This document shows positions 22,898 to 30,418 of a stretch of DNA of 64,000 bases, one piece after another. The notes beneath the pieces were generated by a model. That model ran no database searches and was not told where the DNA came from. It saw only the letters and a list, made by a program, of their open reading frames with translations. The stretch comes from Ancylobacter gelatini (GTDB taxonomy: Bacteria; Pseudomonadota; Alphaproteobacteria; Rhizobiales; Xanthobacteraceae), in assembly GCF_022601675.1 (NCBI RefSeq), contig NZ_JAKVIL010000002.1, forward strand, positions 248,001 through 312,000, written 5' to 3'. The number at the start of each line of letters is the position of its first letter. Position 1 is the stretch's first letter. The translations under genes were made by a program, and so were the position numbers.

Positions 22898-25800
22898 ATG
22901 AGCGACATCAACCCTATGCCTTCCGACAGTCCATGCATCGATCTGGCCGAGGAAGCTGTCGAGTTGGCGGCGCTCTCGTGGTTCGAGTTGCTTGGTTGGC
23001 GGAGCGTGCCAGGTGACTATCTCGCACCGAATGGGCCAATGGGTGCGCGGGCGGACTACCGCGAAGCGATCCTGGAACCTGAGCTGCGCAGCGCCATTGC
23101 CTCTCTGAACCCCGAGGCAACCGCCGACATGGTCAACTCGGCAGTGCTCAAGATCAAGGCGTCGCAGAGCCAGGACCTTATCGAGAACAACCGCCTGTTC
23201 CACCCGTTACTCGTCAGCGGTGTGCCGGTCGAGGTGAACGAGAAGGGCACCACGCGCACCATCGGTATCAAGATCATCGATCAGGAGAGCCCGGGGGCCA
23301 ACAGGCTGTTGGTTGCCAACCAGTTCATCGTAAAGGGCGAGAAGGGCACGGTGCGCGCGGACGTCACCGTTTTCATCAACGGCTTACCGGTAGCGGTTCT
23401 CGAGTTGAAGAGTCCATCGGACGCCTCCGCTACACTGGACAAGGCTCACAGCCAGTTGACGACCTACAAGACGAGGGCGCCGGAGCTCATGCGCACCAAC
23501 CAGGTGCTTGTGATCAGCGACGGCAGCAACGCACGCATCGGGTCACTGACAGCTCAACTGGACCGCTTCGTCCCATGGAGGACGATCGACGGTGTGGGCA
23601 TTGATGACGCGCGGCGTTCTGAGCTTGAAGTTCTGATCCGTGGCGTGTTTGCGCCCGAGAACTTTATCGAGCTAATTTGCGATTTCATCGCTTTCGAGAT
23701 TAAGGACGGCACGGTCAAGTCCAAGAAGCTCGCCGCCTATCACCAATTCCATGCCGTGCGGAAGGCACTCGCTTCGACCCTAGCCGCGTCCCAGTCCGGC
23801 ACCCTTAAGGGCGGCGTCGTCTGGCATACGCAGGGTTCCGGGAAATCGTTGACCATGCTGTTCTTCGTGCGGCAGCTCCAGCTTGCCAAGGCGCTGAGGA
23901 ACCCCACCATTGTGCTGGTAACCGACCGCAACGACCTCGACGGTCAGCTCTTCGGCACGTTTGTCGATCATGGTGCAGCCCTTCGCATGACGCCCACGCA
24001 GGCAGAGACGTCGGAAGAGATGCGCCGCTTGCTTGCAGTTGATATCGGCGGTCTGGTCTTCACGACCATCCAGCGTTTCAGGGGCGAGGACGGCTCGCAC
24101 CCCCTCCTTACCGACCGCAGCAACGTTATTGTCATCGCAGACGAGGCGCACCGCACACAGTACGGCTTCAAGAAGCGCTACGTGGAACGCGACGGCGGCA
24201 TGAGGGAGGCCGTAGGGTTTGCCGACTACCTCAGACAAGCCCTCCCTAAAGCTACGGTCGTGGGCTTCACAGGCACGCCAATCGAAGAGCGAGATCGCGA
24301 TACCTACGCCACATTCGGGGATGTCATCGATACCTACGACATGACCCGTGCCGTGCAGGACAATGCGACGGTCCCGATCCATTACACCGCTCGACTTGCC
24401 CGTCTACACTTAGCACTAGACGATGGCCAACGTGCGCAGCTTGATGCGCTGGCTGAGGAACTGGCCGAAGGTGATGACGCCGCCGTAGAGCGCATCAAAG
24501 GCAAGCTCGCACGTTTCGAGGAGGTAGTGGGCGCACCAGAGCGCGTTGCCCAGATCGCGGCCGATGTGGTGGACCACTTCGACAGGCGGCGCGATGCCAT
24601 GGCAGGTGGCAAGGGGATGATCGTCACAGTCAGCCGCCGTGTCGCCGTGATGCTCTATGACGAGATCGCCAAGCTTCGTCCCGCTTGGGTTTCAGCCGAC
24701 ACCCGCGATGATAGATCGGGCCTCATGAAGGTGGTGATCACAGGCAACCGCGCGGACGATCCCCAACCGCTGCAACCCCACCTGCGCACGAAAGCCCGGC
24801 TGGAGGCGCTGGCGTCCCGGTTCAAAGAGCCCTCTTCCGGCTTCGATCTGGTGATCGTTCGTGACATGTGGCTGACCGGGTTCGATGCGCCTTCCCTACA
24901 CACACTTTACATCGACAAGCCGATGCGTGGTCACGGCCTCATGCAGGCGATCGCACGGGTCAACAGGGTCTGGGGTGACAAGCCCGGTGGGTTAGTAGTC
25001 GACTATCTCGGGATCGGTGCCGAATTGAAGGAGGCCTTAGAGAAGTATACCCAGGGCGACCGCGACCAAGTGCGCATGGACCCCGATGAAGCTGCGCGTC
25101 AAACACTCACGTTGCTTGAAAGTGCCTTGGCGCTGCTGGATGGCGTTGACTGGCAGGTTTTTTTCTCTGCGCCGCCAACTACACGACTGACGATCCTTAA
25201 GCAATGCCTCGAGCACTTGCTGGCGACAGGCAGACGTGATGGCTTTATCGAGACTGGGTTCAAGCTGGAAGTGGCCTATGCGATCAGCGCTGGCGACGAC
25301 CGGGTCAAGGAGCGCGCGCACGAGATTGCAATGGTCGTGGCGCTGCGGGCAAACTTGGCGAAGTACACAATGGGCGCGGGACGGAGCCGCGCTACGGTGG
25401 AGAGCGACATCCGACAGCTGCTGTCGAAGGCGGTGATGGCGGACGGTATCCTTGACGTGTTCAAATCCGCAGGGCTGGAGCAACCGGACCTCTCCATCTT
25501 CTCAGACGAGTTTCTTGCCGAGGTGCGCGGCACCAAGCAGAAAAACCTCGCTGTTGAGACGTTGCGCCGCCTCCTTGCCGATGAGATCAAGGCCAACGCT
25601 CGGACCAACATCATCCAGTCTCAGAAGTTGAGCGAGCGTTTGGACGAGACACTCCGCAAGTACCACAACCGTGCCGTTGACAGTGTGCAGGTCATCGAAG
25701 AATTGATCGCGCTCGCAAATGACATCAGAGCCCATGTAGTGCGGGCGACTGAATTAGGGTTGTCGCAGGAAGAAGTAGCTTTCTATGAGGCGCTGGCCGA

Positions 25801-26041
25801 AAATGGATCGGCGCGAGAATTGATGGCCCATGATACGTTGCGCACGCTGGCAAGGCTCTTGGTGGAGACTATCCGCGCATCGGCGACCATAGACTGGACC
25901 CGGAAAGAAGGTGTTCGCGCCAAGATGCGCATTGAGGTGCGGAAGCTGCTCGCTCGTTATGGCTATCCACCAGACCTCCAGAAAGCCGCGGTTGACTTGG
26001 TTGTCCGTCAAGCCGAGGCCATCGCTGTCGACTGGGGTTAA
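22898..26041 (+). CDS. hsdR: Type I restriction enzyme motor/endonuclease subunit (HsdR)
   Basis: The 1047-residue protein has an N-terminal PD-(D/E)xK nuclease (Asp155, Glu169, Lys171 in VAVLELK), followed by a superfamily 2 translocase with Walker A WHTQGSGKS near 309-317, DEAH at 415-418 and motif III GFTGTPI. The C-terminal third is helical, for binding the methylase. It cleaves unmodified DNA far from the target after ATP-driven translocation. The ATG at 22898 has GGAGGG seven bases upstream. The same frame is open to 22748 through a remnant of another gene, which is not part of the normal protein. Confidence 0.95.
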   Translation: MSDINPMPSDSPCIDLAEEAVELAALSWFELLGWRSVPGDYLAPNGPMGARADYREAILEPELRSAIASLNPEATADMVNSAVLKIKASQSQDLIENNRLFHPLLVSGVPVEVNEKGTTRTIGIKIIDQESPGANRLLVANQFIVKGEKGTVRADVTVFINGLPVAVLELKSPSDASATLDKAHSQLTTYKTRAPELMRTNQVLVISDGSNARIGSLTAQLDRFVPWRTIDGVGIDDARRSELEVLIRGVFAPENFIELICDFIAFEIKDGTVKSKKLAAYHQFHAVRKALASTLAASQSGTLKGGVVWHTQGSGKSLTMLFFVRQLQLAKALRNPTIVLVTDRNDLDGQLFGTFVDHGAALRMTPTQAETSEEMRRLLAVDIGGLVFTTIQRFRGEDGSHPLLTDRSNVIVIADEAHRTQYGFKKRYVERDGGMREAVGFADYLRQALPKATVVGFTGTPIEERDRDTYATFGDVIDTYDMTRAVQDNATVPIHYTARLARLHLALDDGQRAQLDALAEELAEGDDAAVERIKGKLARFEEVVGAPERVAQIAADVVDHFDRRRDAMAGGKGMIVTVSRRVAVMLYDEIAKLRPAWVSADTRDDRSGLMKVVITGNRADDPQPLQPHLRTKARLEALASRFKEPSSGFDLVIVRDMWLTGFDAPSLHTLYIDKPMRGHGLMQAIARVNRVWGDKPGGLVVDYLGIGAELKEALEKYTQGDRDQVRMDPDEAARQTLTLLESALALLDGVDWQVFFSAPPTTRLTILKQCLEHLLATGRRDGFIETGFKLEVAYAISAGDDRVKERAHEIAMVVALRANLAKYTMGAGRSRATVESDIRQLLSKAVMADGILDVFKSAGLEQPDLSIFSDEFLAEVRGTKQKNLAVETLRRLLADEIKANARTNIIQSQKLSERLDETLRKYHNRAVDSVQVIEELIALANDIRAHVVRATELGLSQEEVAFYEALAENGSARELMAHDTLRTLARLLVETIRASATIDWTRKEGVRAKMRIEVRKLLARYGYPPDLQKAAVDLVVRQAEAIAVDWG

Positions 26042-26491
26042 AGCTCTGCATCGCTGTATGAGCTGACTTCGCTCCCAAAAAACTTCTGTTGTGAGCATTA
26101 CTTAAATTCCAGCTTGTTCATTGGAGCGCTCCAGCGAAAATATAGTGATCATGGCTATCCGTTGTGGCCCGCTGGAGAAGAGTCGAACTGCAGCACGTGG
26201 CTCGAACGCACCGCGTAAGTTTGATTTCTTAGCCCGGCTATCCGAAGCCGGCCGGTCCGCTCCCGGCCCCGATTGCGCAGTTGCATTGGTAAGGGAAGTC
26301 CGGTGCGGTGACTGGCAGGGAGGCGCGAACCGTCTGCAGCTAGCAAAGGGGCTACGGTAGCGCGCTACGATAGTGGGTGAAATGTTGGAGCGAGGTGCCG
26401 TGTCGACTTCCTTGAGACCTTCGCTTCGCCGCAGATTCGAAGACGTGGGTGCAAATTGGCATCTGCTATGACGAAGGTCAGGAGGTGCGAA
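26042..26491. other. Gene-poor stretch after hsdR
   Basis: About 450 bases contain only short unsupported ORFs. Base composition changes from GC-rich to more balanced near the end, where the promoter and AGGAGGT-like binding site of the next gene are found. No terminator hairpin or repeat was evident. Confidence 0.5.
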
Positions 26492-27454
26492 ATGGACATT
26501 AATTTTAGGCTCGCAAGCCAACTGGTCGACGACCTCGAGGTACTTCTTGAACGTCACGAAATAAGCATTCCTAAAGACCCCGTGACACAAATCGACATGC
26601 TGAGCACCTGGCGAGTTCTCAGAGCTCACGAAAACAAATCTATCTTGCGCCCAGTAGACGAACGTCCACTTCTGGCATCGGCAGCGATGCTGGCGGATCA
26701 GGCGGCTAAAATCCTAGCGGTTAAAGAACACCCAGACTTCCCCAAACTCCTCCCTCATCTCAACAAGCTGTCGGAGGGCGCAATCAATATCGGCCTACCG
26801 CCAACATTCCACCACGATGCCTCGAACAAATTCTCCGAACTGTACTGGGCATGTCTCTGTATGGCCAAGGGCGACCGAGTCGAGGTTGATGATCCGGACG
26901 CGTCAAGCGGCGGAACCAATCCCGACGTCATCGCAATCTCTGGCGGTCGAAAGATTGGTTATGCTCTCAAGACCGTTAGGTCGAAGGCGCCCATGACGCT
27001 TTTTGAAAATCTGGAAAAGGCTGTCGATCAAATAGAGCGCGCTGATGTAGACATCGGCTTTCCCGTGCTCAATCTCACCCCACAGTTCGAGCTAGACGAA
27101 GTTTGGCCGCTAGGATTTTCCTGGCCCAACTACATTGTCCCAGGACTTTTATTCGGCGAGAAGATAAAAGGGCTACTTGCCGACATGTGTCGATATGTGG
27201 GCGGCAGCTCGATGAACGAATTATTCGAAGGGAAGAAGTCTGTCCCCGCATGCGTCGCGTTCTGCTTCGCTCCAACGTCCGTCATTCACGATACCCTCAT
27301 AACGCCCGTCTCAACATCGCTTAAGATTATGATGTTTATTATCTTGACTGATGCCGATGTGGAGACGGTGAATGCGAGCGAGATCAAAGCGCTAAATGAC
27401 GTGATGCAATCGATAGTAGGGCAACACCCGCAGAGCGCCCTTGGGGACTCCTAG
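26492..27454 (+). CDS. Unknown protein with possible PD-(D/E)xK-like nuclease core
   Basis: This 320-residue protein starts at ATG 26492, with GGAGGT at a good distance. No family was recognised. Residues about 112-165 run helix (KFSELYWACLCMA), strand (RVEV), strand NPDVIAIS with Asp145, then strand KIGYALKTV with Lys160. This is the order of a PD-(D/E)xK nuclease core, but the usual acidic residue two before the lysine is Ala158. Glu172 or Glu175 in the next helix could substitute, as in enzymes with a migrated glutamate. There are no signal or membrane segments. Its codon use is less GC-biased than its neighbours, and it follows a type I RM operon, so a defence role is plausible but unproven. 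Confidence 0.5.
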   Translation: MDINFRLASQLVDDLEVLLERHEISIPKDPVTQIDMLSTWRVLRAHENKSILRPVDERPLLASAAMLADQAAKILAVKEHPDFPKLLPHLNKLSEGAINIGLPPTFHHDASNKFSELYWACLCMAKGDRVEVDDPDASSGGTNPDVIAISGGRKIGYALKTVRSKAPMTLFENLEKAVDQIERADVDIGFPVLNLTPQFELDEVWPLGFSWPNYIVPGLLFGEKIKGLLADMCRYVGGSSMNELFEGKKSVPACVAFCFAPTSVIHDTLITPVSTSLKIMMFIILTDADVETVNASEIKALNDVMQSIVGQHPQSALGDS

Positions 27455-27602
27455 TTTTCGAATCTTGGATGATGCCATAGCCCGTGAAGGTCGGGTCCCA
27501 ATTTTCGGCAGGATCGGCCCGGGTCCGAACATGGCTTTGTACTGATCGTGCAGCGCCATCTAATGTCCGTCTTCGTTCTCACACAGCTAAAGCACGTCCA
27601 GC

Positions 27603-27789
27603 TTAATCCGGCTCATTTCCTGCGCCTTTAGAGTAGTTTGCGCATTCGGCTGGCGTGAATGCGCCCAGAAGCGCACCGACGGCGTTATGAGGCGCTTACG
27701 GTTCGTTCGGCCCTGGCTCTCAGGAGTGCCTTAAGCTTGGACAAGGCATTCTCGATCGGGTTGAAGTCCGGGCTGGAGGGCGGCGGTGG
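27603..27789 (-). pseudogene. IS630-family transposase C-terminal remnant
   Basis: On the minus strand, from about 27789, the translation has the IS630 signature PDFNPIENALSKLKALLR (the DDE glutamate region), then AERTV. After a +1 shift it continues with NAVGALLGAFTPAECANY to a stop at 27603, matching the usual end of IS630 transposases. Only about 60 codons remain and they contain a frameshift. The first two catalytic aspartates and both ends of the element are missing. The upstream part is fused in frame to the ORF starting at 28500. Confidence 0.75.
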
Positions 27790-28500
27790 GGCCGCGTCTA
27801 CCGCGTTTCCTGCGCCGGCATCGGAAACACTGCTTAAAGGAGTGAGGCCAACTGCATCGTGACGCTGTAGCTGCATCAAGCGCGCAACATCACTGCGCAT
27901 CCGCCGCAGCTCTGGCCAGGGAAAATGCCGACCCTCGGCGCCGTCGGCGCCGACGGCAATGAGGACGTCAAGCTTCGCCGTAAGACCAACCAAAGAGGTG
28001 GCCTCTGCAGCAAAGAGCCTCGCGATCAAGCGTTCTTCATCGGCGGAAGCTGCCGCCTCTTCCTGTTTGGTGGCGGTGTAGCCAATGGCGCGGTCCGCGT
28101 CGTCCCAGAGCCGTTGATGCGTGCGCAGCGCGGCAAGCACTTCGTCACGGCGCGCGCAAAGCGACGGCAGATCGGCCGCAAGCTCATCGAATTGCCGCAG
28201 GGAGGCGATCCGCATTGGTGACGGCAATTCGTCTGCAGCAAGAACCGCCTGCGGAAACCCAACCGTCCGCGCCAGTTCGGATTCCAATCTCTGCTGTTTC
28301 CGGCACAGAGCGAGCGTGCGCCGATGCGCGGCGCGCCACGCTTTCCACGCGAGCACCGTGGCATCCGTTTCGCTGTCATCCAGCGGCACGGCCGAAGACG
28401 AACTGTTGAAGGAGGTGCCGCCGATCGTCATCAGGGCGGCAGAGAGAACGTCCCTCCGGGATGGCCGGGACAGACTCGTGCTAATCTCAGAATCAGCCAT
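27685..28500 (-). CDS. Hypothetical protein with twin-arginine-like start, fused to transposase tail
   Basis: The ORF encodes 271 residues. The N-terminus has a twin-arginine-like SRRDVLSAALM sequence, though the following hydrophobic stretch is short. Residues about 45-215 are helical and charged, with no recognised domain. The last 34 residues are an IS630 transposase fragment, so the original C-terminus of this protein has been replaced. It may be a disrupted gene rather than a functional one. It is divergent from the small XRE regulator at 28669. Confidence 0.45.
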   Translation of the reverse strand: MADSEISTSLSRPSRRDVLSAALMTIGGTSFNSSSSAVPLDDSETDATVLAWKAWRAAHRRTLALCRKQQRLESELARTVGFPQAVLAADELPSPMRIASLRQFDELAADLPSLCARRDEVLAALRTHQRLWDDADRAIGYTATKQEEAAASADEERLIARLFAAEATSLVGLTAKLDVLIAVGADGAEGRHFPWPELRRMRSDVARLMQLQRHDAVGLTPLSSVSDAGAGNAVDAAPPPPSSPDFNPIENALSKLKALLRARAERTVSAS

Positions 28501-28638
28501 GATCCGAGCTCCACACAGCTTGGGTTGCGGTTAGGCTGTGTGGGGTGTTCCACCACCCTGCGCAGCCGTCTTGGCGGCCGTCCTAAGGAAGGCGGCCGCG
28601 CCAGAGGCTATACCAAGAACGTCAAACGTCAACTCTTT

Positions 28639-28656
28639 TGGCATCATATGATGCCA
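28639..28656. promoter_or_regulatory. Perfect 18-bp palindrome before the XRE gene
   Basis: TGGCATCATATGATGCCA is fully self-complementary (9-bp arms, no spacer) and ends 12 bases before the start codon at 28669. This is a typical size and place for an operator bound by a small dimeric HTH protein, so autoregulation is likely. Confidence 0.65.
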
Positions 28657-28668
28657 TTGGCCTAATTC

Positions 28669-28920
28669 ATGATACTTACAAGTGACCAAATCCGTGCTGC
28701 GCGAGCCCTGCTGAAATGGGATCAGAAGGCGTTAGCTCAGGCCTCGAAAGTGTCTCTCGCGACCATCAAGCGATTAGAGCCTCTGTCCGGTCCGATCACA
28801 GCTAATGCCGTGACGATTGATGCGCTGCGCCGGGCGTTGGAAGCCGCTGGGATCGAGTTCATTCCCGAGAACGGTGGCGGCGCGGGTGTGCGCTTCCAGA
28901 AGCCGGCGGCATCTGATTGA
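28669..28920 (+). CDS. Small XRE-family HTH transcriptional regulator
   Basis: An 83-residue protein that is almost entirely one lambda-repressor-like helix-turn-helix: TSDQIRAARALLKWDQKAL, QASKVSLATIKRLE, and ALRRALEAAGIEFIPENGGG (residues about 5-72). The C-terminal ALEAAGIEFIPENG phrase is common in stand-alone HTH proteins of rhizobial islands. A perfect palindrome lies directly upstream, suggesting it represses itself. Other targets are unknown. Confidence 0.85.
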   Translation: MILTSDQIRAARALLKWDQKALAQASKVSLATIKRLEPLSGPITANAVTIDALRRALEAAGIEFIPENGGGAGVRFQKPAASD

Positions 28921-29032
28921 CGCCCGATCTATGGCACCTCCTTGAGGCGCACGGTTCTTTGGCGGATAAGCTGGAAGCACCCTCCCATTCGTGAGTACCT
29001 TCGGTCTTTCAGTCGGCGGCCAGGCAAGTCCG

Positions 29033-29404
29033 TCAAATCAAGTCGTCGACCGTCACCGATAGGGCGTCGGCGATCTTCTTGAGCGTTGCCACGGTGCCGT
29101 CGCGCTTCCCGGTTTCGATCTGCGATAGGAAGGCCTGCGCGATGCCGGCTTTCTCGGCGAGTGAGCTCGCGGACAGGCCACGGTGCTCCCGCCAAACGCG
29201 GATGGCATTTTCCCCGGCCACAAGTCGATCGACAATGGCAGCGGGCACGAGTTCCTCTTCACCGCTGGCGAGGCGTTCCTTGAAACGGCGCACGGTCGCG
29301 ATGTCAGCGGCGTCCTCAGCGGCAGCGACGAGCGCTTCATAGTCGGCCTCCGGCAGGACAACCAGACGGTCGCCGGCGGGGGTGGTGATGATCTGGGTGT
29401 TCAT
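29033..29404 (-). CDS. XRE-family antitoxin
   Basis: The 123-residue protein has an N-terminal part like Phd/YefM-linker antitoxins (TPAGDRLVVLPEADYEAL) and a C-terminal HTH (LSASSLAEKAGIAQAFLSQIE, about residues 77-97). It follows the toxin gene by 17 bases, with AGGAGGGC as its binding site. It should neutralise the RelE toxin by direct binding and repress the operon through the palindrome upstream of the toxin gene. The toxin-first gene order matches HigBA-like systems. Confidence 0.85.
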   Translation of the reverse strand: MNTQIITTPAGDRLVVLPEADYEALVAAAEDAADIATVRRFKERLASGEEELVPAAIVDRLVAGENAIRVWREHRGLSASSLAEKAGIAQAFLSQIETGKRDGTVATLKKIADALSVTVDDLI

Positions 29405-29421
29405 GGCGGCCCTCCTTGGCC

Positions 29422-29676
29422 TCAATCGTAGACATTCCCGCGCGGGGCAACCCGGATGATCGAGATCACGCGCCCATCTTCAGCGAAGACGACACGCCAG
29501 TCGCCGATCCGCAGCCGATAGACGCCCGGCTCACCCTTCAGGGTCTTGACGTTGTTCGCTAGGCTCGCCGGATCGGCAGCATACTGCGCGATCTTGCCCA
29601 TGATCGTCTCAGCGACGTTCCGAGGCATCCTCCGCAGGACGCGTAGGGCGTCTTTGCTGTAAGCGATCTCTTTCAT
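29422..29676 (-). CDS. RelE/ParE-superfamily toxin
   Basis: An 84-residue protein with the RelE fold pattern: KEIAYSKDALRVLRRMP, then LKGEPGVYRLRIGDWRVVFA and a closing strand VISIIRVAPRG. The conserved arginine cluster around YRLRIGDWRVVF is what RelE enzymes use to bind ribosomal A-site mRNA. It likely blocks translation by mRNA cleavage when the antitoxin is lost, helping retain the island. The start at 29676 gives MKEIAYS; an ATG two codons upstream is possible. Confidence 0.85.
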   Translation of the reverse strand: MKEIAYSKDALRVLRRMPRNVAETIMGKIAQYAADPASLANNVKTLKGEPGVYRLRIGDWRVVFAEDGRVISIIRVAPRGNVYD

Positions 29677-29686
29677 AAGCACGATG

Positions 29687-29724
29687 TAGCATATTGCTAT
29701 AAAAATTTCTATAGCAGAATGCTA
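29687..29724. promoter_or_regulatory. Inverted repeat operator of the toxin-antitoxin operon
   Basis: Two 15-base arms (29687-29701, TAGCATATTGCTATA, and 29710-29724) are complementary at 13 of 15 positions around an 8-base spacer. The repeat starts 11 bases before the toxin start codon and is AT-rich, so it probably overlaps the promoter. It is a good candidate for binding by the XRE antitoxin or toxin-antitoxin complex. Confidence 0.65.
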
Positions 29725-30056
29725 ACACACGAAAGCGTCCCCTTTCTGCGCGCACTGAGGAATCGCACTCTGACTTTCGCCTTGAGAGAGGGCAATCTCA
29801 ACGGTAGCGTGGAGATGTAGCAGTCGAAGCTATCGGCGAAGATTGGTGACGAAGTGGAAGCGGCATTCCTTCCAGCTTCGCTTTTTTAGTTCGCATGCTG
29901 CGGACGTTCGTTTACGATGCGAATGCGCTCATGGTTGTAAGTCTAGCTATTTATAATCTAAGAATTTTGAGCCTGTATTCTGTTGGTATTGCTGTTGGTA
30001 TCAATTTCAGGTGCGGGCGGAAAGCTGAATGAATACAATCGTCGCTCACCCCTATT
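29725..30056. other. AT-rich right end of the island without genes
   Basis: About 330 bases with no supported ORF and visibly lower GC content than the flanks (for example 29935-29970). The stretch probably carries the toxin-antitoxin promoter at its left and integrase accessory sites at its right. Confidence 0.5.
29980..30001 (+). promoter_or_regulatory. Two CTGTTGGTAT direct repeats: candidate arm-type sites (right end)
   Basis: The 10-mer CTGTTGGTAT occurs at 29980-29989 and 29992-30001 with a 12-base period. The same motif and spacing occur just inside the left attachment site. The pair lies 55 bases inside the right repeat. Confidence 0.5.
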
Positions 30057-30110
30057 GACCATCGAGTGGGAATGAATTAAGGCCGTTTCAGGCCGTCCCG
30101 CTCCGTGCCA
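30057..30110 (+). repeat. Right attachment site (attR) with a copy of the guaA 3' end
   Basis: It aligns without gaps to 13223-13276 (44 of 54 identical). It still encodes TIEWE plus a stop in the guaA frame, with synonymous changes (for example GAA instead of GAG for the last Glu). Confidence 0.8.
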
Positions 30111-30127
30111 CATGTCGCACGATCTCG

Positions 30128-30289
30128 CCGGCGTCATTTCGTTCCGGTATCAGTACCGGGTGAACGGGCGGCAGGAGGTCTTGGCCATCGGCCGCTATAG
30201 CGCCGAGGCGGCGCGCTGACACTGCTCGCGCGCGTTCGGCGTCAGGTCGAGCGGGTCGAGACGCCGTCGAAAGCCAAGATGGAGAAGCG
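30128..30289 (+). pseudogene. Remnant of a second integrase, outside attR
   Basis: 30128-30216 matches codons 34-63 of the island integrase almost base for base, including a run of 44 identical bases (from CGTTCCGG at about 30139 to GGTCTTG at about 30183). A deletion of roughly 70 bases then joins it to a second matching segment (about 30221-30289, codons 87-110). The junction creates an in-frame TGA. The start, the catalytic domain and the rest of that element are gone. The neighbouring attachment repeat lies only 66 bases to the left, so the 5' part of this integrase was also deleted. Confidence 0.85.
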
Positions 30290-30418
30290 CCCTCGGCCCG
30301 CTCCGCCCTCTCGCAAACGCAGTGCAGCCGCGGGGCCGCGACGGCTTTCAGGACGGGTCGTCGCCGTTGCTTCATCGCCCGTTCTCGCGGCCCATCGCCC
30401 ACCAGCCGGAGCAGAACC

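Larger units (their letters stand above)
13223..30110. mobile_element. guaA-integrated genomic island (mobilisable element with defence genes)
   Basis: The boundaries are two direct repeats (13223-13276 and 30057-30110; 44 of 54 bases identical), both containing the guaA C-terminal codons and stop. The first gene inside is a tyrosine integrase in the same direction as guaA. Cargo in order: AlpA regulator, TraA relaxase, oriT-like site, traC, traD, hsdM, hsdS, Abi_C-like gene, gene remnant, hsdR, an unknown gene, an IS630 remnant, two XRE proteins and a RelE toxin. Type IV secretion and coupling-protein genes are absent, so transfer would need a helper. The 3' end of guaA is a known integration hotspot for islands with this integrase class. 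Confidence 0.85.

Noticed and set aside
26121-26360. 79-codon ORF in the gap after hsdR
   Set aside because: No ribosome-binding site, no similarity and unconvincing composition; treated as non-coding.
30290-30418. Possible third attachment site (TTTCAGGAC patch) before the deacetylase gene
   Set aside because: Only about nine bases resemble the att repeat and the guaA C-terminal codons are missing, so it cannot be supported.
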